This document shows, piece after piece, positions 32,801 to 43,877 of a stretch of 64,000 nt of DNA (positions are counted from its first letter, which is position 1; each line of letters opens with the position of its first letter). Source of the DNA: Syngnathus acus (lineage: Eukaryota; Chordata; Actinopteri; Syngnathiformes; Syngnathidae); contig NC_051106.1 in the NCBI RefSeq assembly GCF_901709675.1, positions 248,001 to 312,000 on the forward strand. The letters run 5' to 3'. The notes below the pieces were generated by a model. It did not search any database. It was given only the letters and a program-made list of their open reading frames with translations, and was not told the origin of the DNA. The position numbers and the translations under genes were made by a program.

Positions 32801-34115
32801 CGGCACCACATCATCTTCCACTTCTGAACATAGCGTAGTCACAAAGCGCTTAGGGTCAACCACGCCGCCACCTCCAACTCGTCAGACTCACCGTCTCGTC
32901 GGTCCGCAACTTCTTGCGCATGCTGTGGATGACCCTGAGGAGGATAGGAAATTCTGTGATCACTACCCAAACAAGTCGACGCGCACAAAATCTCACCGAT
33001 GCTGCAGCTGCTCCTTCTCGTCTTTCAGCGTCTTTAGCCTTGCCATCTTGTCTGCGTACCTGCGGCGTGGACACGAGACACAAAGACCAAATGTCTCATC
33101 CCATCCAATCCAAATATAATTATGGACCACTTTGAAAAGCACAAGTGGTGTATAATTTATCCACAACACACAGGTTAAAAACAAAAAAACATAAAAGATG
33201 CAAAAAAGCAAAGAAAAAAGCAGTACGATAGCAAAACTCACAACTCTCTGTGCATGGTCACGGAAATCCGAGGTGGGGGTTTGACGAAAGTATTAAAACG
33301 CTGTCAAAGCCAAAGTGTGACATTCATGTTGAATTCTACGTCATAGGGGTTAGTTTGTGGGGAAATTCAACGTTTTAAGACTACATCAGCAAGTCATCGC
33401 CTCTACGTGTCTAACTGCTAACGGAGCTCCAATTAGCTGCAGTGCTAACGCGACCGAGTCGACTAAAACAACAACATGGACGTAAACAATGGCTGTGCGT
33501 CGAATGTGTGAACTTCAAATCAACACCCGAGAAACGACATTTCAGTGCGCGGTTATCTTTAGGAAAAGAGTCGCTTGGCATTGTGTCGTGTTTTGTTAAT
33601 GCTATGTTTCAACGGATTCTGCGAGCCGACGCGAGGTGTGCCGTGCTGTAGTGTTGAATGTTGTCCCAACATCTATTGTGTCGTTTTGGAGGGTGACAAT
33701 GACGCCGAAGTAAAGAGGGGGTTTAGATTTCGGATGACGTCGCTTCAACCACTGCACATCATCGTTTTACAGGCGAACTGTGCTGAGGTCAATCGTATAT
33801 TCCCAAATATGTCAGCGAAGTTCCGCCTTGCTCTCACCTCTCCGCGTTTCTGCCGTCCAAGTACACGAAGTCTCCGGCCTGCACGCAACGGGCACACGTC
33901 AGCCTTCGGCGGGACGTGCTGCACAGCGGGCACCGCTCTACCGCCACGAAAAGACCCTCTGCGTCATCCACGGATTCCACCATGACGCCGGCAGCCAGAA
34001 CGGTCTGATGCGTGCGAGGCGGCGCTGTAGGTGCAGGCGGCTGCGGCGGCCTGCCAGCAGGACAAGGGGCTGCTGGGTCTTCGGCGAGAAGCGGCAGCCC
34101 CGCTGACGTTGCCAT
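29885..34115 (-). CDS. atg14: ATG14 (Barkor), autophagy-specific PI3-kinase complex subunit
   Basis: ATG14 targets the VPS34-VPS15-Beclin 1 complex to the ER to start autophagosome formation. Eleven coding exons: 34115-33838, 33059-32997, 32934-32892, 32823-32742, 32611-32374, 32295-32066, 31991-31874, 31792-31702, 30420-30335, 30269-30095 and 30007-29885. They total 1527 nt, or 508 residues plus stop, close to the human 492. Exon 1 holds the cysteine-rich ER motif (CPLC...CARC) and [16 protein letters not shown]. Exons 2-5 form the coiled coil that binds Beclin 1 and VPS34. Exons 6-8 carry [17 protein letters not shown] and [13 protein letters not shown]. The end [18 protein letters not shown] is the membrane-curvature-sensing BATS helix. 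The start is supported by the family's N terminus. A hAT element fills intron 8. Confidence 0.97.
30489..31630. mobile_element. hAT-type element carrying a Tigger-like insert (atg14 intron 8)
   Basis: Outer ends CAGGGGTCACCAACACGG and GGTTGGTGACCCCTG are bounded by an exact 8-bp duplication CCTCAAAC (30481-30488 and 31631-31638). The inner element at 30617-31462 divides it. The same outer-plus-inner arrangement occurs at 38590-42123. Confidence 0.93.
30617..31462 (+). mobile_element. Tigger/pogo-like non-autonomous element nested in hAT
   Basis: Terminal repeats CAGTCAAACCTCGGTTTTCG and the inverse AAGGTTTGACTG are flanked by TA at both sides, typical of the Tc1/mariner superfamily. The start of a coding frame ([12 protein letters not shown] at about 30839) looks like a pogo/Tigger transposase N terminus but stops after about 25 codons. 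Inside, blocks of about 180 bp rich in GTTGCGCG words are tandemly repeated. Confidence 0.8.
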
Positions 34116-34400
34116 GCTCGCGTGGTTATCACCTAACCTTTTTTTCCTTAATATATATTTTAAATATATATCACCTAACGTAACTAGTCCACGACGTCAA
34201 CACTCGTAAGGCGTTCATGGTGACGTCAGACTTTTTTGGGTCGTGACCAGCAAACACGGCGAAAACGTTCAGCCCCACACTTCCGGGTTCTGTTTTGTTT
34301 ATGTCGTGACGTAGCAAATGCTGGGCGGGGCTTCCACTGAACGTAAACAAATGTGGGCAATGTGTTAACAGATGTTTTTCTTCCAGCGTGACAAATACAA
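34116..34400 (-). promoter_or_regulatory. atg14 upstream region
   Basis: About 300 bp between the atg14 ATG and the tbpl2 poly(A) signals, with CpG-containing patches such as GTGACGTCA near 34220 (a CRE-like word). It is the only space available for an atg14 promoter. No TATA box is evident. Confidence 0.4.
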
Positions 34401-34440
34401 GTTAATGGTGTAAATGTGATTAAGAACGTTTATTAGCGTA

Positions 34441-34475
34441 TTTATTTTATTATATATTTTTTATTTTACTTTTTC
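34441..34475 (-). terminator. Probable tbpl2 poly(A) signal cluster
   Basis: Several AATAAA/AAATAAA words on the minus strand about 95-125 nt after the tbpl2 stop codon, before the atg14 promoter region. Confidence 0.6.
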
Positions 34476-34566
34476 CCCACTTTTGTGTTCTGATGGTACA
34501 TGACTAAAACTAATTGCCATCAACAACATAAAACCGCAAATATTTACAAATGAGCAGGAAGTGACA

Positions 34567-37500
34567 TCATTGCTTGCGGAAGCCTCTTAAGATGGGGTAG
34601 ATGTTCTCGAAGGCTTCGTAGATCTCGCTGCGCTCTTTGGCGCCTGCAAGGAAAGCAGATTGACCGGCAGATCATTGATTGATCAAGTAATCTATTGAAT
34701 GTAGCAGGCAGCCTGACTGGCCGACGCCTACCCGTCAGGACGACTTTGCCCGACACGAAGATGAGCAGAACGATCCGAGGTTTCACCATCCGGTAGATTA
34801 AGCCCGGAAACAACTCGGGCTCGTAACTGCACAGCCGCAAGAACAGTCCAGTTATCCCGTCAATTAAAACAACAATGTCAATGGGAAACTGTAAACTGTA
34901 ACAGGAGCAAGTACGGTGAACAGGTTCAGAACATAGGGAGTAACCTAATTGAGAACTTCATCTGAAACAAGATTAAAAGTAATTCTGAGAGCAGGACGGA
35001 ATTCTAGCAGGAACAAGTACAGTAACAGGATGAAGTGCATAAACAGTCACAAGATTGAGAAGCTGAATATGACAAGTACAATAAGATTAAAAACAGGATA
35101 GCAAAACCTGAACAGGAACAAGAATGTGTGTATAATGACAGATGATCAGCGACATCACTGAGAACCTGAGTAGGAACATGTACAGCATCAGCATAAACTT
35201 GAGCACAGACAGTAACGAGATTCAGAACTTGCCCGAAACAAGTACTAAATGCGTAGTATCAAGAATGAGATCCTGTGTAAAAACTATACATGAGCAAGGA
35301 GTAACAGTCTGAAGAGCACATGCAGAAACAGGAAAATGATCACTAAAGAATAAGTTGCAGGAACTAAGTGATGGGCAGGGACAGGATGGAGAACTTGAGC
35401 CTGACCAAGAGCACCAAGAAGAACACCAGCAGGAACAGTAACAAGACTGAGCGGGAAGAAGCACAGCAGCAGGATGAGCGAGGACGTTGCGCAGAGAGGA
35501 AGTGCGTGGAAGCTGCGACCTGCTGAACTGCTGGTGGGTCAAGACCAGGCCCTCCAGACGGATGGGAAAGCAGACGTCGCAGCTGGCCACCATATTCTGG
35601 ATCTTGAACTCCAGGAAGCGAGCGGGGAAGCCCAACTTCTGCACCACGCGGGCGTACTTCCTGGCCGCTAGTCGGGACTGCTCCTCACTGCGTGCGCTCA
35701 TACAAGATTGCCGTTAAAAAACAAACAAAAAAAAGAAAGACGACACTGGAGCGGGACTGGCCGGCCCAGGCAAACCTGCTTGACTATGTAGACCTACTAA
35801 CCTCTTTGCTCCGGTGCAGACCATCTTCCCGGAACTGAAGATCAGCGCCGTGGTTCTGGGCTCTCGGATCCTCATGATGACTGCGGCGAAGCGCTAGAAG
35901 CACAAAATGCACCTCTAATAATGCTAAACATGCCAGACTAAATACGCTAAACCTGGTGAGCACAACATGTTTAAAATAAACATACTCCAAGAGGCCGAGC
36001 TAAGCACGCAGTCCAAAAGAAAATGCTGAGCTCAACATGCTAAAGTTAACTAACTAAACATGATGAGCCAACCATCTCGAGCTAAACATGCTCATGGTTG
36101 AGCTCAAGCCTTCAACTCCTGAGGTTGTCTTGGGCGAGCTCGATACCTTGGGGTTGTACTCTGCGTTTCGGGCTTGAAGGGCGATGAACTTGAGGTCCAG
36201 CGGACAACCCAGGTTCACTGTGGAGACGATGTTCCTGCGTACACATACACCCGTGACAGCATGCACTGGATGCCAAAATGCAGTAGGAACAGGAAAAGAA
36301 ATGTGGACACCCTGCACAGCTTCAAGAATGTGTGCAGGAAAAAGATCATGGACAGGAACAGGATGGAAAACATGACCATGTACACTAATGACGTCAAGAG
36401 CATGAACCTGAACAGGCTCACTATGGAGACAACGTTCAATATGGTAGCTGGACGTACTGCAGCTGCGGGACGATCCCTGACCTCTCCGTCATGGGGGTCA
36501 TGGGCGTCATGGGGGTCATGGGGCAGAAGATGGCACTGTCGTTAGCCAACCGTGAGGATGACGAAAAAGGTTGATCTTCATCTTCACTTTCGTGATGGGA
36601 TGCCAGAGCGACGCTCCCACCGCCTCCTGTCAAATGCACGCAAACCTGCATTAAAGGCATCTAGTACTTTTGCTCATACTTTACTTTAAAACACTTGACA
36701 CAATCCACCATTCTGTTACTTTTCTACCTGTTCAAAAAGGGACAGTTTGCAATCATTTGCATGATGCCACGCTCTATTTTGATTTTGCGCCGTCGTCTTG
36801 GCAAGCACACTCTTGGAAAAAGGTTAGAAGTCTCTTAACCTGGTTAAGTCAAGTATTTTCACTGTGCATAATTTTGCCTCCATAGTCGTGACACTAGTAG
36901 GGCCCGACCAGCAGGTGATTCATGCAATACAGTAGTGCAGGTAGCCAGTACCTTCGGTATCCTGTGTGCTGGCACTCAGCTCGTCAGGTAGGAAGCTGAG
37001 GTCCAGGTCGTCGCTCAGTTCACCGCTCGCCTTCGGGGAGGGCGGGAGCGGGTCGGCCGTGCTCGGGATGCCGGCATCTTCCCCGTCCAGGAAGCCAGAG
37101 TCCTGCCCAGAAAAATACACACCAGTTAACCCTGAATGATATAAGATGATTGTGTGATGGATATTTAATTGAAGGTCCAACAAGATCATTTGGAGGTGAA
37201 TTCTGTGGATGATGATTCATCATCATGGCTTAACTTTGCAATGATTGATTGGAATCAATCGTGAATCACTCACCATCACCATCACTATCAATCATTTGCA
37301 GTAATTGCAGTGATCACAGCAGGAAAAAAATCCACAATATGCTTTTATTCACAAATATTTTAGCTTTAGTTGAATTCACTTGATCAGCAAATTACTTGAG
37401 GCTACCGGCAGGTGTGCCAAGAATGCTTTTGTTCAATAAAGCTATTGAAAGCGCACCACTCCGATTCTCACTCTTGTAATAGCAACTCTGATTAATTGCA

Positions 37501-37691
37501 ATTCAACTAGCTAGCAATGTTTGCGTCAGCAGAGACGAGCCCTAGTTGAGAAACATCAGCCATGCGGTGAGGCCGCAATAAGTGAAGCGAGATATAGCGA
37601 AGGACGCCTCCTCGCAGAGCGTGACTGCCGCTCAATCACTCACATTTGCAAAAGAGTCATCCAAGTAACGCTCCAGCACCGACTCGTCCAT
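34567..37691 (-). CDS. tbpl2: TBPL2 (TRF3/TBP2), TATA-box-binding protein-like 2
   Basis: TBPL2 is the vertebrate TBP paralogue that replaces TBP in oocytes and early embryos. Eight coding exons: 37691-37644, 37102-36952, 36626-36458, 36234-36147, 35893-35802, 35687-35520, 34826-34732 and 34643-34567. They total 888 nt, or 295 residues plus stop. The start [20 protein letters not shown] identifies TBPL2 rather than TBP, and there is no polyglutamine tract. Exon 3 has a short [12 protein letters not shown] repeat. Exons 4-8 encode the two-repeat saddle: [44 protein letters not shown] and [20 protein letters not shown], ending GFRKQ. The DNA-intercalating phenylalanines of the core appear kept. 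The ATG of atg14 lies about 450 bp downstream on the same strand. Confidence 0.97.
34827..35519. other. tbpl2 intron 6, no element recognised
   Basis: About 690 bp with many scattered copies of AACAGGAACAAG-like words, a degenerate simple pattern. The same words recur in tbpl2 intron 3 (36235-36457). No exon or transposon end recognised. Confidence 0.5.
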
Positions 37692-37962
37692 GACTCAGCA
37701 AGCACTTGTCAAGAATCCCCAGAATTTTCTAGCATTGCTCCCGAACAGGTAAGAGCATGGGCCCAGCTGCATCCAATCTCATCATGATGGAAACACACAC
37801 ACACACGTGTGCGCGCGCATGCACACACGCACACACACCATTTACAGACAATGTGGGTTTTTTCGTGATAGACTTCAGTAGTAATTAATGTAATTAAAAA
37901 AGTAAGTAATTAAGTAATTTACAAAAATATTTTGATAAGAAGCAATGTAAACAAAAGAATTT
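37692..37962. other. Upstream of tbpl2, no element recognised
   Basis: Presumed tbpl2 promoter side. It contains a short CA/CGCG tract at about 37794-37840. No TATA box or clear motif found. Confidence 0.4.
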
Positions 37963-38717
37963 CAAGTCAAGTTTATTTCTATAGCCCTAAATCACAAGCA
38001 GTCTCAAAGGGCTTCACATAGACACAAAATTGACAATTATTCTCAAAGCATCCCCTGATCTTAAGCTCCCAAAAGGGCAAGGAAAAACTAAAAAAAAACT
38101 ACCAGGGGAAAATGAGAAACCTTGAGAAGGGACCACAGATGGAAGGATCCCCCCCCTTTCAGGATCACCAGGCTACAATGGATGCAGAGAGGGCACAAAT
38201 AATACATAATATGAAAATTAATGAAAAAGTGGATGTCCAAGTCAAAGCGAAGGGCTGCCGGAGGTGCCCTCGATTGTCCTGGCAGTGTCTTCGAGGAAGG
38301 TAAGCTGCAGTTCCCTCATCCTGAATTGGTCCACGAGAATCCAGATAGCCGCTGTCAGCTTGGGTGCCACCTAACCACCTCCCCAGCCGGGGAGGGATGG
38401 GGGAGGGGGGATGGGGAGAGGGAGCGAAAACAAACTCCAGCCGAATCGGCCACTACAGGTTAATTAAAGGCCATATCATAGAAATGTGTCTTTAAACGTG
38501 TCTTAAATGTTTCTAGTGAGGTAGCAGTTCTAATATCCATTGGTAGAGCATTCCAAAGCTCTGGAGCCCGAATAGAAAATGCTCTAGACCAGGGTTCACC
38601 AACACGTTGCCCGCGGTCGCCAGGTCGCCCGTGAGGACCGCATGAGTCGCCCGCAGGACTGTTCTAAAATTAGCTCAAATAGCGGCACTTGTCAGTGAGC
38701 TGCATCTATTTATTTTA

Positions 38718-39578
38718 CAGTCAAACCTCGGTTTTCGAACGTCCTGGTTCTCGAACAAATCGGAATTCGAACAAAAAATTCGAGATTTTTTGCTTCGGTT
38801 GTCGAAGTAAATTCGGAGGTCGAACCTCGCGAGATGAGCCGGGAGGACCCGAGAAAACCCGACCGCGCGGCCCGGATGCCGACTGACTCCGTTGTTATTG
38901 TATTTTCGTTACTTTGAGGATTGTATTAACCCCTAATCATGCCTCCAAAGAAAGCAAGTGGGAGCAGTAAAGCACAAAGACGCTCTTAAAGCAATGCGAC
39001 AGTGAGCACCCGGCGCCCTGCGGTTGCGCGGTTGGACCAAATTAAGCTCCCTGCGCACTGAGGTCCACTTAAATTTTGGAAAGTACATCAGGACTTTAAA
39101 AATATTTTCTAAATTTTAGCGACGGCTCTGTCACAATAATGCGACCAGCGCGGTGCAGTTGCGCGGTCGGCGACGCGCTACTGTTGCGCGTTCGGCGGTG
39201 CGCTGAAGTTGCGCGATCGGACAAAATTAAGCTCCCTGCGCACTTAGGTCGACTTAAATTTTGGAAAGTACATCAGGACTTTAAAAATATTTTCTAAATT
39301 TCAGCGACGGCTCTGTCACAATACTGCGACCAGCGCGGTGCAGTTGCGCGGTGGGCGACACGTTACGGTTGCGCGTTCGGCGGTCCGCTGCAGTTGCGCG
39401 ATCGGACAAATATGCGCAAACGAAAAAATGCTTAAAAAACGAGTTTTCTTTTCTTTCTTGAAACGGATTAAAAAAAATTCCATTATTTGTAATGGGAAAA
39501 ATAGATTCGGAATTCGACCGATTCGCTTCTCGAACGGCCTTCTGGAACGGATTGTGGTCAAAAACCAAGGTTTGACTG
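38718..39578 (+). mobile_element. Tigger/pogo-like non-autonomous element, second copy
   Basis: Same ends and TA flanks as 30617-31462, same broken [12 protein letters not shown] start (about 38939) and the same internal blocks of about 180 bp, here in an extra partial copy. It is nested at the equivalent point of the same hAT family. Confidence 0.82.
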
Positions 39579-39629
39579 TATTTTTGCTATTCTTGTTAAA
39601 ATCACACTTACATGTGAACTGGAAATGAC

Positions 39630-41998
39630 AATACACGTAACGTGTCCCACCAGAGGGGCACAGACTCAGGACCACTGCTACACCGTGATCAAGGATGCAT
39701 ACCACTCTGCGGCTCGTGCAGCTTTAGGACTCTCGGACCACTGTCTAGTTCATCTGATCCCGGCCTACAAGCAGAAACTAAAAACTCCTAAGCCTGTGGT
39801 GAGGACTGTGAGGAAGTGGACAGTGGAGTCAAGGCAGGACCTCCAAGCCTGCTTTGACTGCACCGATTGGGGAGCTTTCGAAGCTGCAACTTCAGACTTG
39901 CATGAACTCACTGACACTGTCACATCATACATCAGTTTTTGTGAGGATCTGTGTGTGCAGACTAAGACCTTCTGCACGTACAACAACGACAAACCTTGGT
40001 TTACACCGAACCTCAGGAGGCTGCGCAAAGTCAAGGAGGAGGCCTACAGGAGCGGCGACCGCGACCTGTTCAGGCAGACCAGAAACACACTGAACCGAGA
40101 GGTCAGGAAAGCCAGGAGGTGTTACGGGGAGAACCTGAAGAGACACCTCTCTGCCAATCCTGATCCCTCAACAGTGTGGAAAGGTCTGCAGAGCATCACG
40201 GGCTACAAGAAACGAACCCCCCGTCCTGTGGAGAGCCCAAGGCTTGCTAACCAGCTAAACAAGTTCTACTGCAGGTTTGATCGGTCCTCCCACACAACGG
40301 GACTTCCTGCAGCACAATCTACATACTCACCTCTCCCCACAACTGCTCTGTCCACACCTCTATCATCGTTGTCACCCACTCTCTCTCTTGTAGAGGCCGC
40401 GCCCGCACTCCAGGTCCGCGAGGAGGAAGTGCGCCAGATGTTCCGGAGACAAAAGACCAGGAAGGCACCGGGCCCAGACGGCGTGTCACCTTCCTGCTTG
40501 AAAGTCTGCGCTGAGCAGCTGGCGCCCACCTTTGCACGGATCTTCAACCGTTCTCTGGAGCTGTGTGAGGTGCCCTCGTGCTTCAAGAGCTCCACCAGCG
40601 TTCCAGTGGCCAAGAAGTCCGCCATCACAGGTTTGAATGACTATAGACCCGTCGCACTGACATCTGTGGTCATGAAATCTTTCGAGAGGTTAGTGCTGAA
40701 CCACCTGAAGGAGGTCACGGGCCCCCTGCTTGACCCCCTCCAGTTTGCCTACCGGGCAAACAGGTCAGTGGATGATGCGGTCAACATGGGACTGCACTAC
40801 ATCCTGCACCACCTGGACACCCCAGGAACGTACGCCAGGATCCTGTTCGTGGACTTCAGCTCGGCGTTCAACACCATCGCTCCTGACATCCTCCAACAGA
40901 AGCTCATCCAGCTTGCGGTGCCTGCCTCCACCTGTCAGTGGATCACCAGTTTCCTGACCAACAGGAGACAGCGTGTGAGACTGGGGGGCATCACATCTGA
41001 CACCCGGACCACCAATACTGGAGCCCCTCAGGGGTGCGTCCTCTCCCCACTGCTCTTCTCTCTCTACACCAATGATTTCTCCTCAGGTGATTCTCCTGTG
41101 AAGCTCCTGAAGTATGCAGACGACACCACTCTCATCGGACTGATCCAGGACGGTGATGAGACTGCGTACAGACAGGAGGTGGAGCGGCTGGTCCACTGGT
41201 GCAGCCAAAACCATCTGGAGCTGAACCCGCTCAAGACCGTGGAGATGACAGTGGATTTCAGGCGAGACCCTTCACCACTTTTACCCCTCACTATCCGCAG
41301 TAATACTATTCTCTCCACAGACACCTTCAAGTTCCTGGGAACCACAATCTCTCGGGACCTGAAATGGACCGGCCACATAGACTCTGTCCGGAAGAAGGCC
41401 CAGCAGAGGCTGTACTTCCTGAGACAGCTCAAGAAGTTCAACCTGCCGCGAGAGCTTCTGAAGACCTTCTACACTGCCATCATCCAGTCTGTCCTCTGCA
41501 CCTCCATCACTGTCTGGTTTGGATCAGCCTCCAAACAAGACAAGCACAGACTGCAACGGACAATCAGGACTGCAGAAAAGATCATTGGAATCAACCTCCC
41601 ATCTATCCAAGACTTGTACCTGTCCAGGACCAGGAAACGTGCAAGGAACATCTCTACAGACCCTTCTCACCCAGGTTGCAGTCTGTTTGAACTACTCCCC
41701 TCCGGACGGCGTTATAGAGCTCGGTATGCCAAAGCCAGCAGACACAGAGACAGCTTCTTCCCCCAGGCTGTTGCTCTGATGAACTCACACCACTCATAGA
41801 GTCTCAGAGTCATTACTGTGCAATAACATCCTGCTCTTCACACCTTTTTGAATTTGTCTACACTGTTTTTGCCATTATTCACATGTCCTGAGTGTTGTTA
41901 GTCACCTAAATGTTGAACAGAGGGTGTGTTTTACCGAAGTCAAATTCCTTGTTTGGCACGCTCAAACATGGCGAATAAAAACTCTTGAATCTTGAATA
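39630..41998 (+). mobile_element. Rex1/L2-type LINE, copy B
   Basis: Plus-strand LINE truncated within its endonuclease domain and ending in TTGAATCTTGAAT after an AATAAAA word. It is inserted in the right part of the composite hAT. A related broken copy is at 58083-59870. I could not define its target duplication. Confidence 0.82.
39673..41799 (+). CDS. LINE endonuclease tail and reverse transcriptase ORF (about 700 codons)
   Basis: Open frame beginning in the endonuclease C terminus ([12 protein letters not shown]), with the linker ([20 protein letters not shown]), [43 protein letters not shown], the catalytic [10 protein letters not shown], and the end [20 protein letters not shown]. There is no internal stop up to 41797-41799. 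It encodes a transposon enzyme without a native N terminus. Confidence 0.88.
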   Translation, partial: HCYTVIKDAYHSAARAALGLSDHCLVHLIPAYKQKLKTPKPVVRTVRKWTVESRQDLQACFDCTDWGAFEAATSDLHELTDTVTSYISFCEDLCVQTKTFCTYNNDKPWFTPNLRRLRKVKEEAYRSGDRDLFRQTRNTLNREVRKARRCYGENLKRHLSANPDPSTVWKGLQSITGYKKRTPRPVESPRLANQLNKFYCRFDRSSHTTGLPAAQSTYSPLPTTALSTPLSSLSPTLSLVEAAPALQVREEEVRQMFRRQKTRKAPGPDGVSPSCLKVCAEQLAPTFARIFNRSLELCEVPSCFKSSTSVPVAKKSAITGLNDYRPVALTSVVMKSFERLVLNHLKEVTGPLLDPLQFAYRANRSVDDAVNMGLHYILHHLDTPGTYARILFVDFSSAFNTIAPDILQQKLIQLAVPASTCQWITSFLTNRRQRVRLGGITSDTRTTNTGAPQGCVLSPLLFSLYTNDFSSGDSPVKLLKYADDTTLIGLIQDGDETAYRQEVERLVHWCSQNHLELNPLKTVEMTVDFRRDPSPLLPLTIRSNTILSTDTFKFLGTTISRDLKWTGHIDSVRKKAQQRLYFLRQLKKFNLPRELLKTFYTAIIQSVLCTSITVWFGSASKQDKHRLQRTIRTAEKIIGINLPSIQDLYLSRTRKRARNISTDPSHPGCSLFELLPSGRRYRARYAKASRHRDSFFPQAVALMNSHHS

Positions 41999-43202
41999 GT
42001 AACACAGTGAAAGCCAAATTAAGCAAATTGGCTATTTCAGAAGTCTGTGTCAAACTGGTAGCCCTTTGCCTTAATCAGTACCCAGAAAGTAGCTCTCGGT
42101 TTAAGAAAGGTTGGTGACCCCTGCTCTAGACCCTGCAGACATTTTCTTGGGCCTCGGTGTCACTAAAAGACTAGCGTTTTGCGAACGAAGGTTACGAGAC
42201 GGAACATAAGGAACAACTAGGTTGACGAGATATGAAGGCGCGAAGCCATGCAGTGATTTATAGGTTAATAGAAGAACCTTGAAGTCACATCTTAAATGGA
42301 CCGGGAGCCAATGTAAGTTGGCTAATATTGGGGTAATGTGATCAAATTTTCTTGTCCGTGAGAGCTGCCTTGCAGCAGCATTTTGTACTAACTGTAGACT
42401 TTTGATGCTGGACTTAGGAAGACCAGAGAATAATGCATTACAGTAGTCCGGCGCGACGTGATGAACGCATGTATAATAGTTTCCGCATCACCGGTCGAGC
42501 GGATCGGACGAATCTTAGCAATATTACGAAGGTGAAAAAACGCAATTCTGGTTATATTCTTAATGTGCTTTTGAAGGGATAGCGTTTGGTCAAATATTAC
42601 CCCGAGATTGGTTACAGTATCGCTCTGAGTGATAGTACGGTTATCTATAGTTATAGTGGTTTCCTTAAATAAGTGTTGATAACGAGTTGGACCAATTATC
42701 AACATCTCAGTTTTATCTGGGTTAAGACGAAGGAAGTTGAGAGACATCCATTGCTTGATCTCCGCAAGGCACGCCTCAAGATTACAACAGTCCCGCGGAT
42801 CTGTCATCGATAACGGCATATATAATTGGGTGTCATCCGCGTGACATTGAAAACTATTATTATATTTCCGTATTATGTCCCCAAGCGGAATCATGTAAAT
42901 ATTAAATAGAATTGCCCGAGTACCGATCCCTGTGGGACACCACACGTAACATTATAGAGCTCAGAGGACGTATTGCCATGGACCACTCCGTGCGTCCTGT
43001 CTGATAGATAGGAATAGAACCAGCCACGTGCTGACCCTGAAATACCAACACAACTTTTAAGACGCTCTAATAAAATATCGAAGTCTACAGTGTCGAAGGC
43101 AGCACTAAGATCGAGTAGTAACAATACCGAGGAAGTGTTTGAATCCATAGCTATGAGGAGATCATTAGTCACTTTAGCAAGTGCTGTCTCAGTGGAATGA
43201 TT

Positions 43203-43513
43203 AAAGTTAAAGTTAAAGTCCCAATGATCGTCACACACACACCTGGGTGTAGTGAAATTTGTCCTCTGCATTTAACCCATCCCCGTGTGATTTTAATCCA
43301 TCCCCTGGGGGAGAGGGGAGCAGTGAGCAGCAGCGGTGCCGCGCTCGGGAATCAGTTGGTGATCTAACCCCCCAATTCCAACCCTTAATGCTGAGTGCCA
43401 AGCAGGGAGGCAATGGGTCCCATTTTTATAGTCTTTGGTATGACCCGGCTGGGGTTTGAACCCACAACCTTCCAGTCTCAGGGCGGACACTCTACCACTA
43501 GGCCACTGAGCTA
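43203..43513 (-). mobile_element. tRNA-derived SINE
   Basis: On the minus strand the head reads as a tRNA-like pol III promoter: an A box in AGCTCAGTGGCCTAGTGG and a B box GGTTCAAACC. A body follows, with a conserved 3' part (GGTTAAATGCAGAGGACAAA) and a tail of repeated ACTTTA units. A target duplication close to TGATTA borders it (43198-43203 and about 43516-43522). It interrupts the L2 reverse-transcriptase region. It is not a functional tRNA gene. Confidence 0.88.
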
Positions 43514-43858
43514 GCTTGATTAGCTCTAAAACCAGACTGAAAAGATTCATATCGATTATTGGCGACCAGGTAATCAATAAGCTGCTGCGCTACTACTTTT
43601 TCAAGAAGTTTTGCTATGAATGGGAGGTTTGAAACTGGCCTATGATTACTGAGACAGTCCGGGTCAAGATTTGGTCGCTTAAGTAACGGTTTAATGATAG
43701 CGATTTTAAAGGCTGTTGGCACTATCCCAGAGGAGACAGACAGATTAATTATATTTAAGACGGACGGTCCTAAAATTTGAAATAATTCTTTAAGTAGTTT
43801 GGCTGGAAGCGGGTTGAGTAAACATGTTGTTTAGCCGCACTAACCAATTGTGTAAGCC

Positions 43859-43877
43859 AGTGGTCCCCAACCACCGC
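43859..43877. repeat. Isolated hAT terminal repeat remnant
   Basis: CAGTGGTCCCCAACCACCG equals the right terminal repeat of the hAT copies at 1.6 and 15.3 kb, standing alone inside the L2 linker region with no partner end. It may be a deletion remnant or imprecise-excision scar. Confidence 0.7.

Larger units (their letters stand above)
38590..42123. mobile_element. Composite hAT element carrying a Tigger-like element and a LINE
   Basis: Outer ends CAGGGTTCACCAACACG and GGTTGGTGACCCCTG, with an exact 8-bp duplication CTCTAGAC (38582-38589 and 42124-42131). Inside lie the same Tigger-like element as in the atg14 copy (38718-39578) and a LINE (about 39630-41998). The hAT itself landed in the 3' UTR of the L2 LINE. 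Confidence 0.93.

Noticed and set aside
34567-37691. Assignment of the TBP-fold gene to tbp
   Set aside because: It lacks the polyglutamine N terminus, starts with the TBPL2-type [13 protein letters not shown] and neighbours atg14.
43440-43513. tRNA gene
   Set aside because: The tRNA-like boxes belong to a SINE head with a body and a repeated tail; it would not fold as a complete tRNA.
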